Source: Solibacillus faecavium
GTDB lineage: Bacteria > Bacillota > Bacilli > Bacillales_A > Planococcaceae
Length of the DNA stretch: 64,000 nucleotides
Assembly: GCF_014836905.1 (NCBI RefSeq)
Contig: NZ_JACSPZ010000001.1
Span: forward strand, 124,001-188,000
Direction: 5' to 3'
The position numbers and the translations under genes were made by a program. A model generated the notes under the pieces. The model had not been told where the DNA came from. It did no database searches and saw only the letters and a list, made by a program, of their open reading frames with translations. Shown here one piece after another: positions 36,402 to 44,552 of this stretch; position 1 is the stretch's first letter, and each line of letters begins with the position of its first letter.

Positions 36402-36450
36402 AAAGGCTGTCTTGAAGGGATTTTTAAACCCTTTTTAGATAGCTTTTTTT
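36402..36450 (+). terminator. Terminator of the lia operon
   Basis: AGGCTGTCT pairs with AGATAGCTT, enclosing AAGGG/CCCTT, and is followed by TTTTTTTATT. Confidence 0.85.
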
Positions 36451-36451
36451 A

Positions 36452-36595
36452 TTAGAAGTTTTCATAGTTTATTAGAACTTTCGGCGAGGATTTTAGAACT
36501 TTCGCAGAAGATATTTGAACATCAGATACCTTTATTTGAAAATCTCGGAGATTTATTAGAAGATCAAAACGATATTAGAACTTTTTCAACAAGAA
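36452..36595. repeat. Degenerate tandem repeat with 21-bp period, seven units
   Basis: TTAGAA or TTTGAA recurs at 36452, 36472, 36493, 36514, 36535, 36556 and 36575, spacings 20, 21, 21, 21, 21 and 19. Units 2 and 3 both begin TTAGAACTTTCG. The frame starting at 36472 is open for 49 codons with a heptad-like leucine pattern but has no start codon, so it is treated as non-coding. Confidence 0.75.
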
Positions 36596-36649
36596 AAACT
36601 CACGAACCTGCTTATTGAAACCGTTCGTGAGCGCGATTTTATTACCTAC

Positions 36650-37351
36650 CTAGTTGAAAAGATATTCCTTTAAATTTTCCAATGTTGAATCGATACCATT
36701 GCGAAGAGATGCTTGATCTTCGCGGCAAGTCTCAATCGCCTTTTCAATAGTAACGAGTGCTTGCTCTAAAAAGGGCTCGGCATTTAAGTCTTTATAAAGC
36801 CTTGTTAATACAAGTGCCTTGTTCCAGTGCCATCGGGCGTTTTCCGGATCCAGGTCAATAGCCCGTTCTATGTAAATCATTACCTCAAAAGGAGACCAAT
36901 TAAAGCGGTTCATCGTCTGACCTGCTATCCCGTAATAAAGTGCTTTATTCGGATTATGCTTTACGGCCTCGATAAAGCAGTGGATACTTTCATCATATTG
37001 ATGTGCCATTAAAAACAAATGCCCCTGTACATAAAACGACTGTGCTTTTCGTTTATCATCAGCTGTTCGTGCATCGTTCTCAAGCTGCTTCACTTTAGCT
37101 GCAAATTCCTGTTCGTCTTTAATGCTTCGCAATTGCTCTAGTTCATCATTTTCTTCATAGCTTTCATTGGCACGTTCAATACTTTGCGTATGTTGCTCAG
37201 TCGGCTTAGGGAAATTTTCATACTCGTATTTTTTAAATAAATTTAAAAATTGTGTAGCTAATGCGTCATTGCCTTCCTGTAACTGACGTGTAGCCTCTTC
37301 ATAGCATTTTAAAAATTGCCCGTCATAAAAAAATTTTTCCATTAATAACAC
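36650..37351 (-). CDS. Tetratricopeptide repeat protein
   Basis: A 233-residue cytoplasmic protein with TPR-like helix pairs. An N-terminal part (FLKCYEEATRQLQEGNDALA) is followed by a charged linker, and clear TPR units start near QSFYVQGHLFLMAHQYDESI and YIERAIDLDPENARWHWNKA. TPRs mediate protein contacts; the partner is unknown. The start is uncertain: GTG 37351 has AGGAAGG at about 8 nt, while ATG 37342 is further away. It is monocistronic. Confidence 0.75.
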   Translation of the reverse strand: MLLMEKFFYDGQFLKCYEEATRQLQEGNDALATQFLNLFKKYEYENFPKPTEQHTQSIERANESYEENDELEQLRSIKDEQEFAAKVKQLENDARTADDKRKAQSFYVQGHLFLMAHQYDESIHCFIEAVKHNPNKALYYGIAGQTMNRFNWSPFEVMIYIERAIDLDPENARWHWNKALVLTRLYKDLNAEPFLEQALVTIEKAIETCREDQASLRNGIDSTLENLKEYLFN

Positions 37352-37390
37352 GAAAAGCACCTTCCTAATCTTGATGAATCATCGTATGAA

Positions 37391-37428
37391 AAAGAAGCGC
37401 CCTAATCATCATTAGGACGCTTTTTTTA
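37391..37428 (-). terminator. Terminator of the heme oxygenase gene
   Basis: On the minus strand GCGTCCTAAT, a GATG loop and ATTAGGGCGC are followed by TTCTTTTTC, just past the stop codon. Confidence 0.85.
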
Positions 37429-37430
37429 AC

Positions 37431-37760
37431 TTATTTTGAAATAGTGCCTGCTACTTCAGCAATAATAATTTCTGAACCTAGCATTGGAGAGTCGCCTTGC
37501 TCACCATGACCTTGCCCTTCAGATGGACGTTTATGTGATTCTTTAAATGCATCACTTTCACGCCATACTGAGAAGCTTTCTTTTGAATCCCAGTACATTA
37601 CGACACTCATTTCATCATACTCTTCAAATTGAGTCGAAACTAATACTTCAACCTTTTGGAATCCTTCAAACTGTTGTAATGGACCCGGTTGCACAAATTT
37701 TGGCGCCATCATTTCGGCAAAGCCTTTTTTTACTTTGATGCGGTTTGTTACTGTAATCAT
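37431..37760 (-). CDS. IsdG-family heme-degrading monooxygenase
   Basis: A 109-residue ABM-fold protein. The three residues required for heme degradation in IsdG/IsdI are all in place: N6, W66 (in SFSVWRESD) and H76 (in KESHKRP). It probably opens heme to release iron, as HmoA/IsdG relatives do, as a cytoplasmic dimer. It is monocistronic. A small palindrome lies 27-40 nt upstream of its start and may be an operator; no clear Fur box was seen. Confidence 0.88.
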   Translation of the reverse strand: MITVTNRIKVKKGFAEMMAPKFVQPGPLQQFEGFQKVEVLVSTQFEEYDEMSVVMYWDSKESFSVWRESDAFKESHKRPSEGQGHGEQGDSPMLGSEIIIAEVAGTISK

Positions 37761-37786
37761 TATTCCAACTCCTAAAATTTAAAAGT

Positions 37787-37800
37787 AAGTGTATTCACTT
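37787..37800 (-). promoter_or_regulatory. Palindrome upstream of the heme oxygenase gene
   Basis: AAGTG, AATA, CACTT on the minus strand, embedded in a larger A/T-rich imperfect dyad, 27-40 nt upstream of the start. It may be an operator; the protein that would bind it is unknown. Confidence 0.35.
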
Positions 37801-37887
37801 TTTATTAAAGCACTTTCATCACTGTTGCGCAATAATTCACACACGCTATAATGAAGGAAAATGAATAGTTGAAGGAAGTTTTTGCAT

Positions 37888-39330
37888 ATGCAGTTTTCTA
37901 TTATTGCCACTAGTGACATACATGGCCATACAGAGCGGTTTTCACAGCTTGCTCAAATGATTTCAAAAAGACAGCCTGCATTGTTAATTGATAACGGTGA
38001 TTTTCTTCAAGGCAGCCATTTAAGCTACTATTACGACCATATTATACATAAACAGCATCCTCAAATAGAGCTGGCTAATGCGCTCGGCTACGATGTTGGC
38101 ATTTTCGGAAATCATGAATTTAATTATCCACCTGAAAAAGTGCGAAAAATACAAAAAGCCTGTAACTTTCCGTGGATAGCTGCCAATATTACGGGCTTTG
38201 CAAAACCGTATTTTATAAAGGAAATTCACGGAATACGGATTGCGGTAGTAGGCGTTGTGACGCATTTCACGAAGCTTTGGGATGAAACTAACTCGATACA
38301 GCATTTACATTTTGAACAAGCATTTGAAAGCGCAAAAAATACAGTGAACTATGTACGAGAAGTAGAAAAAGCCCATTTCGTAATTTTAAGCTATCATGGC
38401 GGTTTTGAACGGGATTTACATAATGGGAATCAAATTGATCTTGAACATGGTGAAAATGAAGGCTATCGCATGCTTTATGAAATTGATGGTATTGACGTAT
38501 TTATTACAGGCCATCAGCATTTAGAAATTGCGACAAAGATTAACGGGATTTCTGTCGTTCAACCTGGAGCGAATGCACATTGCTTTGCTCAAATCGATGT
38601 AACGATAGAAAATGACCAAATAATTCATGAACCATCTCTTGTTCACGTGGATTCAAGCCTTCCAATACAGCCCTTTCCCGAATTTAACGGCTGGAAAAAG
38701 GAAGTAATCGGTAGCACAGAAAACGATTTAACATACTCGGATTTCTTTACTCCGCGCATAGCATCATCATCGTACACGCAATTGATACATGACATGCAGC
38801 TTCATTATTCAGGAGCTCAGATTTCAGTCATTGAACTCCCTTACCATTTTTCAGGCGGCTTTCAAAAAGTTATAACGCGAGAACAAGTTATACACAATAT
38901 GCCGCGCGCCAATCGTTTGCTCGTTGTTGAAATGACTGGAGCTGACATTCGAGAAGCAATTGAACAAAGCGCAGCCGTCTTCGCACTGAATAACAAAGGT
39001 GAAGTCGATTTTAGTCTTTCTGTTTTTTACCCAGAGCCGCAGCCATATATTTATGATTTATGGGGTGGCATTGACTATGAAATCAATTTAAGTAATCCAG
39101 TTGGACAGCGTGTAGTTAGGCTGAACTATAATGGTTGCTCGATACAAGACACTTCATTGTTTGAAGTAGCGGTCAACAGCTACCGCGCAACAGGTGCCCA
39201 TCATTTCCACATGTTTAAAAAACAGCCTATTCGTGAATCAAAAAAATTCATACCCGACTTAATGATGGAATATATTGAACAGAACAGCCCATTAACAGTA
39301 GAGCTAAAAAACTATTTTACAATGAAATAA
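37888..39330 (+). CDS. Metallophosphatase / 5'-nucleotidase family protein
   Basis: Two-domain enzyme of 480 residues. The calcineurin-like metallophosphatase part has TSDIHGH, DNGDFLQG, GNHEFNY, LSYHGGFERD and GHQHLEI, the dinuclear metal ligands. The C-terminal half has the 5'-nucleotidase substrate domain (RANRLLVVEMTGADIREAIE; the YRATGAHHF segment). No signal peptide is present, so it is likely cytoplasmic, unlike secreted UshA types. Substrate (nucleotide or 2',3'-cyclic nucleotide) cannot be decided. ATG 37888 lies 9 nt after AAGGAAG. Confidence 0.88.
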   Translation: MQFSIIATSDIHGHTERFSQLAQMISKRQPALLIDNGDFLQGSHLSYYYDHIIHKQHPQIELANALGYDVGIFGNHEFNYPPEKVRKIQKACNFPWIAANITGFAKPYFIKEIHGIRIAVVGVVTHFTKLWDETNSIQHLHFEQAFESAKNTVNYVREVEKAHFVILSYHGGFERDLHNGNQIDLEHGENEGYRMLYEIDGIDVFITGHQHLEIATKINGISVVQPGANAHCFAQIDVTIENDQIIHEPSLVHVDSSLPIQPFPEFNGWKKEVIGSTENDLTYSDFFTPRIASSSYTQLIHDMQLHYSGAQISVIELPYHFSGGFQKVITREQVIHNMPRANRLLVVEMTGADIREAIEQSAAVFALNNKGEVDFSLSVFYPEPQPYIYDLWGGIDYEINLSNPVGQRVVRLNYNGCSIQDTSLFEVAVNSYRATGAHHFHMFKKQPIRESKKFIPDLMMEYIEQNSPLTVELKNYFTMK

Positions 39331-39340
39331 ATGCTCAAAA

Positions 39341-39380
39341 ATAGCGTATGTCGCTTCGAACAAAACGACATATGCTTTTA
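39341..39380 (+). terminator. Terminator of the metallophosphatase gene
   Basis: AGCGTATGTCG (39343-39353) pairs with CGACATATGCT (39366-39376) and is followed by TTTAATT. Confidence 0.75.
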
Positions 39381-39384
39381 ATTG

Positions 39385-39685
39385 CTACTTTACTAATTCC
39401 CCACTGGCATCATAAAACTTCAATCCAAAACTCGTATTTCTTTGAGGTAGGTAAACTGCTTCAATACCAGCTTTCCCTTGCTCTACCTGAAACGCTACTT
39501 ACTTACTAGCATGATCATTCAGCACGCCTTTAACGATTGGATGACCTTCTCCTCGTCCCTTGTAAGACTCCTTCATGCCTCTTTAATTGCCTATAGTTCA
39601 CCTTTCTTTGTTAGCTCTATGACAAGCATTTGACGTACACGACGCAATTTTTTCTTAATCGTATTATAGGGCGTTTTAAGATAGA
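39385..39685 (-). pseudogene. Degraded gene remnant of unknown identity
   Basis: Three protein-like fragments follow each other on the minus strand in different frames, each ending in a stop: KKKLRRVRQMLVIELTKKGEL (stop at 39593), then GHPIVKGVLNDHASK, then VAFQVEQGKAGIEAVY continuing to FYDASGELVK with stop at 39385-39387. The alternation of basic and beta-strand-like stretches and the lack of an intact frame suggest a decayed gene. I cannot name the family. Nothing else is seen between 39380 and the sigma-W promoter. Confidence 0.45.
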
Positions 39686-39736
39686 GAAATTATTTCTAAC
39701 CATCAATATATTCTCCCTTTAAATTTTTGTTTTTTC

Positions 39737-39762
39737 TGAAACTTTTTCCAGTTCCATCCGTA
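39737..39762 (+). promoter_or_regulatory. Sigma-W-type promoter of the yuaF-floT unit
   Basis: TGAAAC (39737-39742), exactly 16 nt, CGTA (39759-39762), matches the sigma-W consensus, 35 nt upstream of the TTG start. The homologous yuaFG operon is a sigma-W target in B. subtilis. Confidence 0.85.
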
Positions 39763-39796
39763 TTTACTAATACAAAGGACTTAAGGAGGTGACAAC

Positions 39797-40327
39797 TTGT
39801 TTGGGTATTCCATTGAAACCATTTATTTAACCATCTTAATCGTTATCGGATGCTGTACGATTCTTTATTTATTTTTTGCAGATTTTGCTGATGTATCTAT
39901 CGATGGACTTCCTTTTTTAGATCCGGCTGTTATCCTTTCGTTTATTACATTCACTTCTGCTGCCGGTTATATTTTTGAGCGTTTTTCAGGTTTTACAAGC
40001 CTCATCATCTTAATAATCGCATTCATTATAGCGTGTTTACTCACAGCACTTCTTTATTATTTCTTACTCGTTCCTTTACGCACAGCTGAAGTATCTCTTG
40101 CTTATACAGATGAATCGCTTGAAGGCCAGGCTGGAAAAGTCATTGTACCTGTTCCTTTAGATGGCTTCGGGGAAATCGTAATAGAATCCGCAAACGGTAT
40201 CATTTCCAAACGTGCGGCGAGCTTTCATCATGTAGAAATTCCATATGATACAAAAGTTTTAATAATTGAGATGCGTAATGGTACGGCAATGGTTGCGGTT
40301 TATGAGAAAGAGGAGTTTCAATTTTAA
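39797..40327 (+). CDS. yuaF: NfeD-like membrane protein YuaF
   Basis: Membrane partner of flotillin FloT. Membrane helices occupy about residues 8-28, 43-58 and 68-95, followed by a cytoplasmic OB-fold-type NfeD domain (SLEGQAGKVIVPVPLDGFGE). Such proteins accompany flotillins in lipid-order domains. It has 176 residues and starts at TTG 39797 behind AAGGAGGTGA. floT follows after 19 nt and a sigma-W promoter precedes, matching B. subtilis yuaF-yuaG. Confidence 0.9.
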   Translation: MFGYSIETIYLTILIVIGCCTILYLFFADFADVSIDGLPFLDPAVILSFITFTSAAGYIFERFSGFTSLIILIIAFIIACLLTALLYYFLLVPLRTAEVSLAYTDESLEGQAGKVIVPVPLDGFGEIVIESANGIISKRAASFHHVEIPYDTKVLIIEMRNGTAMVAVYEKEEFQF

Positions 40328-40346
40328 ATTTTAGGAGGAAAAGTAT

Positions 40347-41885
40347 ATGTCAAGTATTGCAGAAATGTCAGGTATTTTAATTGCAGTGGGGGTTGTCGTA
40401 TTTCTGATTGTCGCTCTTGTAGCGGTTTATGTAATGAAATACCGTACAGCAGGTCCAGATGAAGCATTAATCGTAACAGGTAGTTATTTAGGGAGTAAAA
40501 ATGTACATACAGACGAATCAGGTAATCGCATTAAGATTATCCGTGGTGGTGGTACATTTGTGTTCCCTGTATTCCAGCAGGCAAAACCGCTTAGTTTACT
40601 TTCTAGTAAATTAGAAGTAACAACACCTGAAGTATACACAGAACAAGGTGTACCGGTTATGGCAGATGGTACAGCCATCATTAAAATTGGTGGTTCCATT
40701 GCGGAAATTGCTACAGCTGCCGAACAGTTTTTAGGGAAAGCAAAGCAAGATCGCGAAAGTGAAGCACGTGAAGTACTAGAAGGTCACCTGCGTTCTATTT
40801 TAGGATCGATGACTGTTGAAGAAATTTATAAAAACCGTGATAAGTTCTCGCAGGAAGTACAGCGTGTCGCATCGCAGGATTTAGCGAAAATGGGCTTAGT
40901 CATTGTTTCATTTACAATTAAAGATGTCCGCGATAAAAACGGCTATTTAGATTCACTCGGTAAGCCTCGAATCGCTCAAGTAAAGCGTGATGCCGATATC
41001 GCAACAGCTGAGGCGGATAAAGAAACACGTATTAAACGTGCTCAGGCTGCTCAGGAAGCGCAACAAGCAGAATTAGAACGCGCTACTCAGATTGCAGAAG
41101 CTGAAAAAAATAACCAGTTAAAAGTAGCTGAATTCCGTCGTGAGCAGGATATTGCAAAAGCTCGTGCCGACCAGGCCTATGAATTAGAATCTGCACGTGC
41201 AAAACAGGACGTAACAGAACAGGAAATGCAAGTTAAGATCATTGAACGTCAAAAGCAAATCGAATTAGAAGAAAAAGAAATTCTACGTCGAGAAAAGCAA
41301 TATGATTCTGAAGTGAAGAAAAAGGCAGATGCAGACCGTTATGCCATCGAACAAAACGCAGAAGCTCAAAAACGAAAAGAGCTTGCGCAGGCAGATGCGG
41401 AGAAATATCGTATCGAAACACATGCACAAGCAGAAGCGGAACGTATTCGTTTAGATGGTCTTGCTAAAGCTGATGCAGAGCGTGCACAAGGTACGGCTGA
41501 AGCTGAAATTATTCGTTTACGCGGTCTTGCAGAAGCAGAAGCGAAAGAAAAAATTGCAGAAGCATTTGAACAATACGGTCAGGCTGCTGTCCTTGATATG
41601 ATTGTGAAAATGTTACCTGAATATGCAAAACAAGTTGCAAGTCCACTTGCCAATATCGATAAAATTACTGTTGTTGATACTGGAGGCGGTGCAAATGGTG
41701 GCGCTGGTAAAGTTACAGGCTATGCAACAGATTTAATGGCCGGTCTGCAGGAAACTTTAAAAGCATCATCTGGTATTGATGTAAAAACATTAATCGAATC
41801 ATATGTCGGTAAAAATGCATTTGAAAAAGCAGCTCCCGTTTCTCACGAAAGATTTAACCATGTAGAGGAATTAGTGGAAAAATAA
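40347..41885 (+). CDS. floT: Flotillin FloT (YuaG)
   Basis: Scaffold protein of bacterial functional membrane microdomains. An N-terminal membrane hairpin (residues about 8-28) is followed by an SPFH/PHB domain (about 45-220) and a long Glu/Ala-rich coiled coil (about 220-400, with repeats such as AEADKETRIKRAQAAQEAQ). The length of 512 matches flotillins. It is coupled with yuaF behind a sigma-W promoter, linking it to cell-envelope stress as are the lia genes nearby. Confidence 0.95.
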   Translation: MSSIAEMSGILIAVGVVVFLIVALVAVYVMKYRTAGPDEALIVTGSYLGSKNVHTDESGNRIKIIRGGGTFVFPVFQQAKPLSLLSSKLEVTTPEVYTEQGVPVMADGTAIIKIGGSIAEIATAAEQFLGKAKQDRESEAREVLEGHLRSILGSMTVEEIYKNRDKFSQEVQRVASQDLAKMGLVIVSFTIKDVRDKNGYLDSLGKPRIAQVKRDADIATAEADKETRIKRAQAAQEAQQAELERATQIAEAEKNNQLKVAEFRREQDIAKARADQAYELESARAKQDVTEQEMQVKIIERQKQIELEEKEILRREKQYDSEVKKKADADRYAIEQNAEAQKRKELAQADAEKYRIETHAQAEAERIRLDGLAKADAERAQGTAEAEIIRLRGLAEAEAKEKIAEAFEQYGQAAVLDMIVKMLPEYAKQVASPLANIDKITVVDTGGGANGGAGKVTGYATDLMAGLQETLKASSGIDVKTLIESYVGKNAFEKAAPVSHERFNHVEELVEK

Positions 41886-41962
41886 AGTGAAAATAGTGAT
41901 CGGGACCTAAGTAGAGAATTTATTAAATGAGCAGAAACTGTATAATAAAAATAATCTTTATT

Positions 41963-42102
41963 AAAATTGGTTGAAGTGAAGGGTCGACTCCAGCGGGACC
42001 AGCGAAATTATTTTGCTACGAGTAATCGCAGGAGCACGACGCCTGAGACGTTCGTGTAAGGCCGTGCCCGCGGAAAGCGTACCCGTAACGGAAACCAATT
42101 TT
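41963..42102. repeat. 140-bp GC-rich intergenic element bounded by 10-bp inverted repeats
   Basis: AAAATTGGTT (41963-41972) and AACCAATTTT (42093-42102) bound a segment containing GTCGACTCCAGCGGGA, ACGCCTGAGACG and GTGCCCGCGGAAAGCG. From memory these motifs belong to a dispersed family of intergenic elements found in many Bacillaceae. It lies between convergent floT and ilvE and encodes no protein. Confidence 0.65.
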
Positions 42103-42114
42103 TAGCGCACTCAA

Positions 42115-42158
42115 AAAACTACAATTTTTCTCCGCGGAGAAAAATTGTAGTTTTGTTT
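42115..42158. terminator. Perfect 40-nt palindrome, bidirectional terminator
   Basis: Arms of 20 bp (42115-42134 with 42135-42154) meet at CCGCGG with no loop bases, flanked by A- and T-tracts. It would terminate ilvE from the right and floT from the left. Confidence 0.8.
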
Positions 42159-42174
42159 TGTCCCGGCATCTAAA

Positions 42175-43245
42175 TTAGATTTTAACCGTCCAGCCAAATG
42201 GATCTTCCATTTTTCCGTACTGAATGCCTGTTAATGTATCATACAGCATTTGTGTCACTTCACCAATTTGGCCGTTGTTGACTGTAATCACATCATCCAG
42301 CCACTTTAATTCACCAACTGGAGAAATAACTGCAGCTGTACCCGTACCGAACGCTTCTTCCAGCGTACCGTTTTGGGCTGCAGCGACAATTTCTGCAAAC
42401 TCGATTGCACGTTCTTCAAGCCGAATGTTTTTTGATTTTAATACTTGAATCATCGAGTCACGTGTAATACCGGGTAAAATACTGCCATTTAATGCAGGTG
42501 TAATGACTGTTCCTGCAATTTTGAAGAAGATGTTCATGCTTCCTACTTCTTCTACATACTTATTTTCCTTACCGTCTAACCATAATGTTTGAGAGTATCC
42601 TTGTTTTGCGGCAAGTTCCGAACCTTTTAAGCTTGAAGCGTAGTTACCCGCTGTTTTTGCTTCGCCGGTACCCCCTACTACAGCACGTACATAATGCTGC
42701 TCTACTAAAATTTTAACCGGGTTAATGCCTTCTTTATAATAAGAGCCAACTGGTGACATAATAATCATGAATTTATAGCTTTTCGCAGGGTTTACACCTA
42801 AATAGCTTTCCGTCGCAATAATGAATGGACGAATATAAAGAGATGTACCTGGTTCTGTTGGTACCCATTCACGATCCACTCGGATTAATTCCTTCAATGC
42901 TTCCAGTGCAAAATCCTCATCGATTGGCGGAATGCAAAGGCGTGCATTAGAAGTATTCAACCGTTGGAAATTACGTTCCGGACGGAATAATTGTACGTCA
43001 CCTTGCTCTGTCATGTATGCTTTTAAACCTTCAAAAACCGCTTGTCCATAATGGAAAACCATTGCAGCAGGGCTTAATGTAATCGGTGCATAAGGTTCAA
43101 TAGATGCATTATGCCACCCTTTACCTTCTTCATAATCCATTACAAACATGTGGTCCGTAAAAATTTGACCAAAACCAAGCTTTTCTGCAGGTGTCTTTTC
43201 TTTTTTGTTTGTTGATAACTCAGTTGTAATTTGGTACGTTGTCAT
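42175..43245 (-). CDS. ilvE: Branched-chain amino acid aminotransferase IlvE
   Basis: Fold-type IV PLP transaminase that interconverts leucine, isoleucine and valine with their 2-oxo acids. Conserved segments are EVVFHYGQAVFEGLKAY-like (AMVFHYGQAVFEGLKAYM), the PLP-lysine region TAGNYASSLKGSELAAKQGY and the phosphate loop GTGTAAVISPVGEL. The length of 356 is typical of the larger class. No T-box leader was found upstream. It is monocistronic with a palindromic terminator. Confidence 0.95.
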   Translation of the reverse strand: MTTYQITTELSTNKKEKTPAEKLGFGQIFTDHMFVMDYEEGKGWHNASIEPYAPITLSPAAMVFHYGQAVFEGLKAYMTEQGDVQLFRPERNFQRLNTSNARLCIPPIDEDFALEALKELIRVDREWVPTEPGTSLYIRPFIIATESYLGVNPAKSYKFMIIMSPVGSYYKEGINPVKILVEQHYVRAVVGGTGEAKTAGNYASSLKGSELAAKQGYSQTLWLDGKENKYVEEVGSMNIFFKIAGTVITPALNGSILPGITRDSMIQVLKSKNIRLEERAIEFAEIVAAAQNGTLEEAFGTGTAAVISPVGELKWLDDVITVNNGQIGEVTQMLYDTLTGIQYGKMEDPFGWTVKI

Positions 43246-43389
43246 AATTCATGCTCCTTAACTTATTGAAATTGATACACTCTATCATACCACTTTATTT
43301 TTAGAATATTTAGTATTTTTTAATTTTAAACAAAAAATATTTTTTACTAGCAGTTCTAATAGTTTTCGAGCATATTTCATCATTTAAAA

Positions 43390-44061
43390 TTAATTCATTT
43401 CTACAATTTCAGTTAAAGGTGCTGTCATATTCTTTTTAAAAGTTTCTTCATATTCTTTTTTTACTGCGACTAGCACAGCACATGATGGTCCGGCCGACGC
43501 TTCTAAATTGATTGCTGCACTGTATTCTTCACCGATAAAGCGCTTAATTTCGGTACCAATTCCTTTTGAACCTGTAGGCCAGATTGCTTCAATGATCCCA
43601 CTTTGTAAACCTTCAAACAACTCTTTTAAGTTAGCAATTTTGTCAAGGTTTTCCACTACATCGTTACCGACTAGCGGTTCACCGACAATATAATAAAGGC
43701 AGTTCGTCCGATCACCGCTAAATTGCTTTTCCCCTATTATTGTTAAGGAAACAGCCGACTGCAAAGCGGAAAAATTCGTTTCACTGGAACCTGTCAATGG
43801 TGGCATATTTAAAGCCATTTCATTAAATGCCTTTTTAAACCCTTCTGCATACTCATTCCATACGTTGTCACCCGAAAAGTTGGCCATTAATAACTGCACA
43901 GGAATTGCCCCCGCACATAACTGCTCCAAAATGGCGGTACGTGCTGTAAAATATGCGGTAATTTCATTTGGCACTTTCACAAGATCATGCTCTTTTGTTC
44001 CAATACATCCTGAATTATCGATTGTTACGATTAACCCGTTTACTTCGATCGCGTTTCTCAT
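43390..44061 (-). CDS. cblS: Alpha-ribazole kinase CblS (PurM-like)
   Basis: Last gene of the B12 salvage operon, 223 residues. The sequence has an AIRS/PurM-like feel, with early DNSGCIGTKEHDLV, a middle LLMANFSGDNVWNEY and a late SAGPSCAVLVAVKKEYEE. Its overlap by 4 nt with cblT matches the cblT-cblS pair known from Firmicutes, where CblS phosphorylates alpha-ribazole taken up by CblT to give the lower-ligand nucleotide for cobamide assembly. I assign it by family memory and context rather than by a complete motif set. Confidence 0.7.
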   Translation of the reverse strand: MRNAIEVNGLIVTIDNSGCIGTKEHDLVKVPNEITAYFTARTAILEQLCAGAIPVQLLMANFSGDNVWNEYAEGFKKAFNEMALNMPPLTGSSETNFSALQSAVSLTIIGEKQFSGDRTNCLYYIVGEPLVGNDVVENLDKIANLKELFEGLQSGIIEAIWPTGSKGIGTEIKRFIGEEYSAAINLEASAGPSCAVLVAVKKEYEETFKKNMTAPLTEIVEMN

Positions 44062-44552
44062 GCGTTCACCCCAACACGCTGTACTACATTTTTAATGACT
44101 GGCATTACGACGATGGCAATGAGACAGTTCACGAATGTTGCAATAGAAAGTGAAGCAATGGATCCGATATAAAATGCCGGTGAAATAAGGAAGTAAAATG
44201 GTAAAGGTGCAATAACCCCATTTCCAATCACAACAAATATCCACTTTGAAATATGCAATCCTTTTCGATGCATTACAGCGAAAATTGCGACAATAATGAA
44301 CATCTCCACTGCAATAATGATATGGAAAACACCTAATGGAAAGCCAGATGTAAGTCCTGTTGCAATATGACCGAGTGCTCCTGCTGCGCCTGCGAAAATA
44401 GGCGGTAAAAAAATCGCACTAATAAATGCTGGAGCCGAATCCAGTGCCGCTGTTGCAACAACGCCTACCGGTATTTTAATAAAACTTCCAATCGCACACA
44501 TTGCAGCGATTAAAGCGGTTAAAATAATGAAACGTAATTTAGTTTTGTCCAT
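44058..44552 (-). CDS. cblT: Alpha-ribazole transporter CblT (ECF S-component type)
   Basis: A 164-residue membrane protein with about five or six helices, starting MDKTKLRFIILTALIAAMCA. It resembles energy-coupling-factor substrate-binding components and matches the position of CblT, which imports alpha-ribazole. No ECF energizing module is found here, so one encoded elsewhere would be needed if CblT works that way. It overlaps cblS and the short cobU-like gene. Confidence 0.8.
   Translation of the reverse strand: MDKTKLRFIILTALIAAMCAIGSFIKIPVGVVATAALDSAPAFISAIFLPPIFAGAAGALGHIATGLTSGFPLGVFHIIIAVEMFIIVAIFAVMHRKGLHISKWIFVVIGNGVIAPLPFYFLISPAFYIGSIASLSIATFVNCLIAIVVMPVIKNVVQRVGVNA

Noticed and set aside
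36472-36618. Open frame through the 21-bp repeat as a gene
   Set aside because: No start codon or ribosome binding site; the repeat period of seven codons alone explains the open frame.
43246-43389. T-box or leader peptide upstream of ilvE
   Set aside because: No T-box sequence, specifier structure or Leu/Ile/Val-rich small frame was seen.
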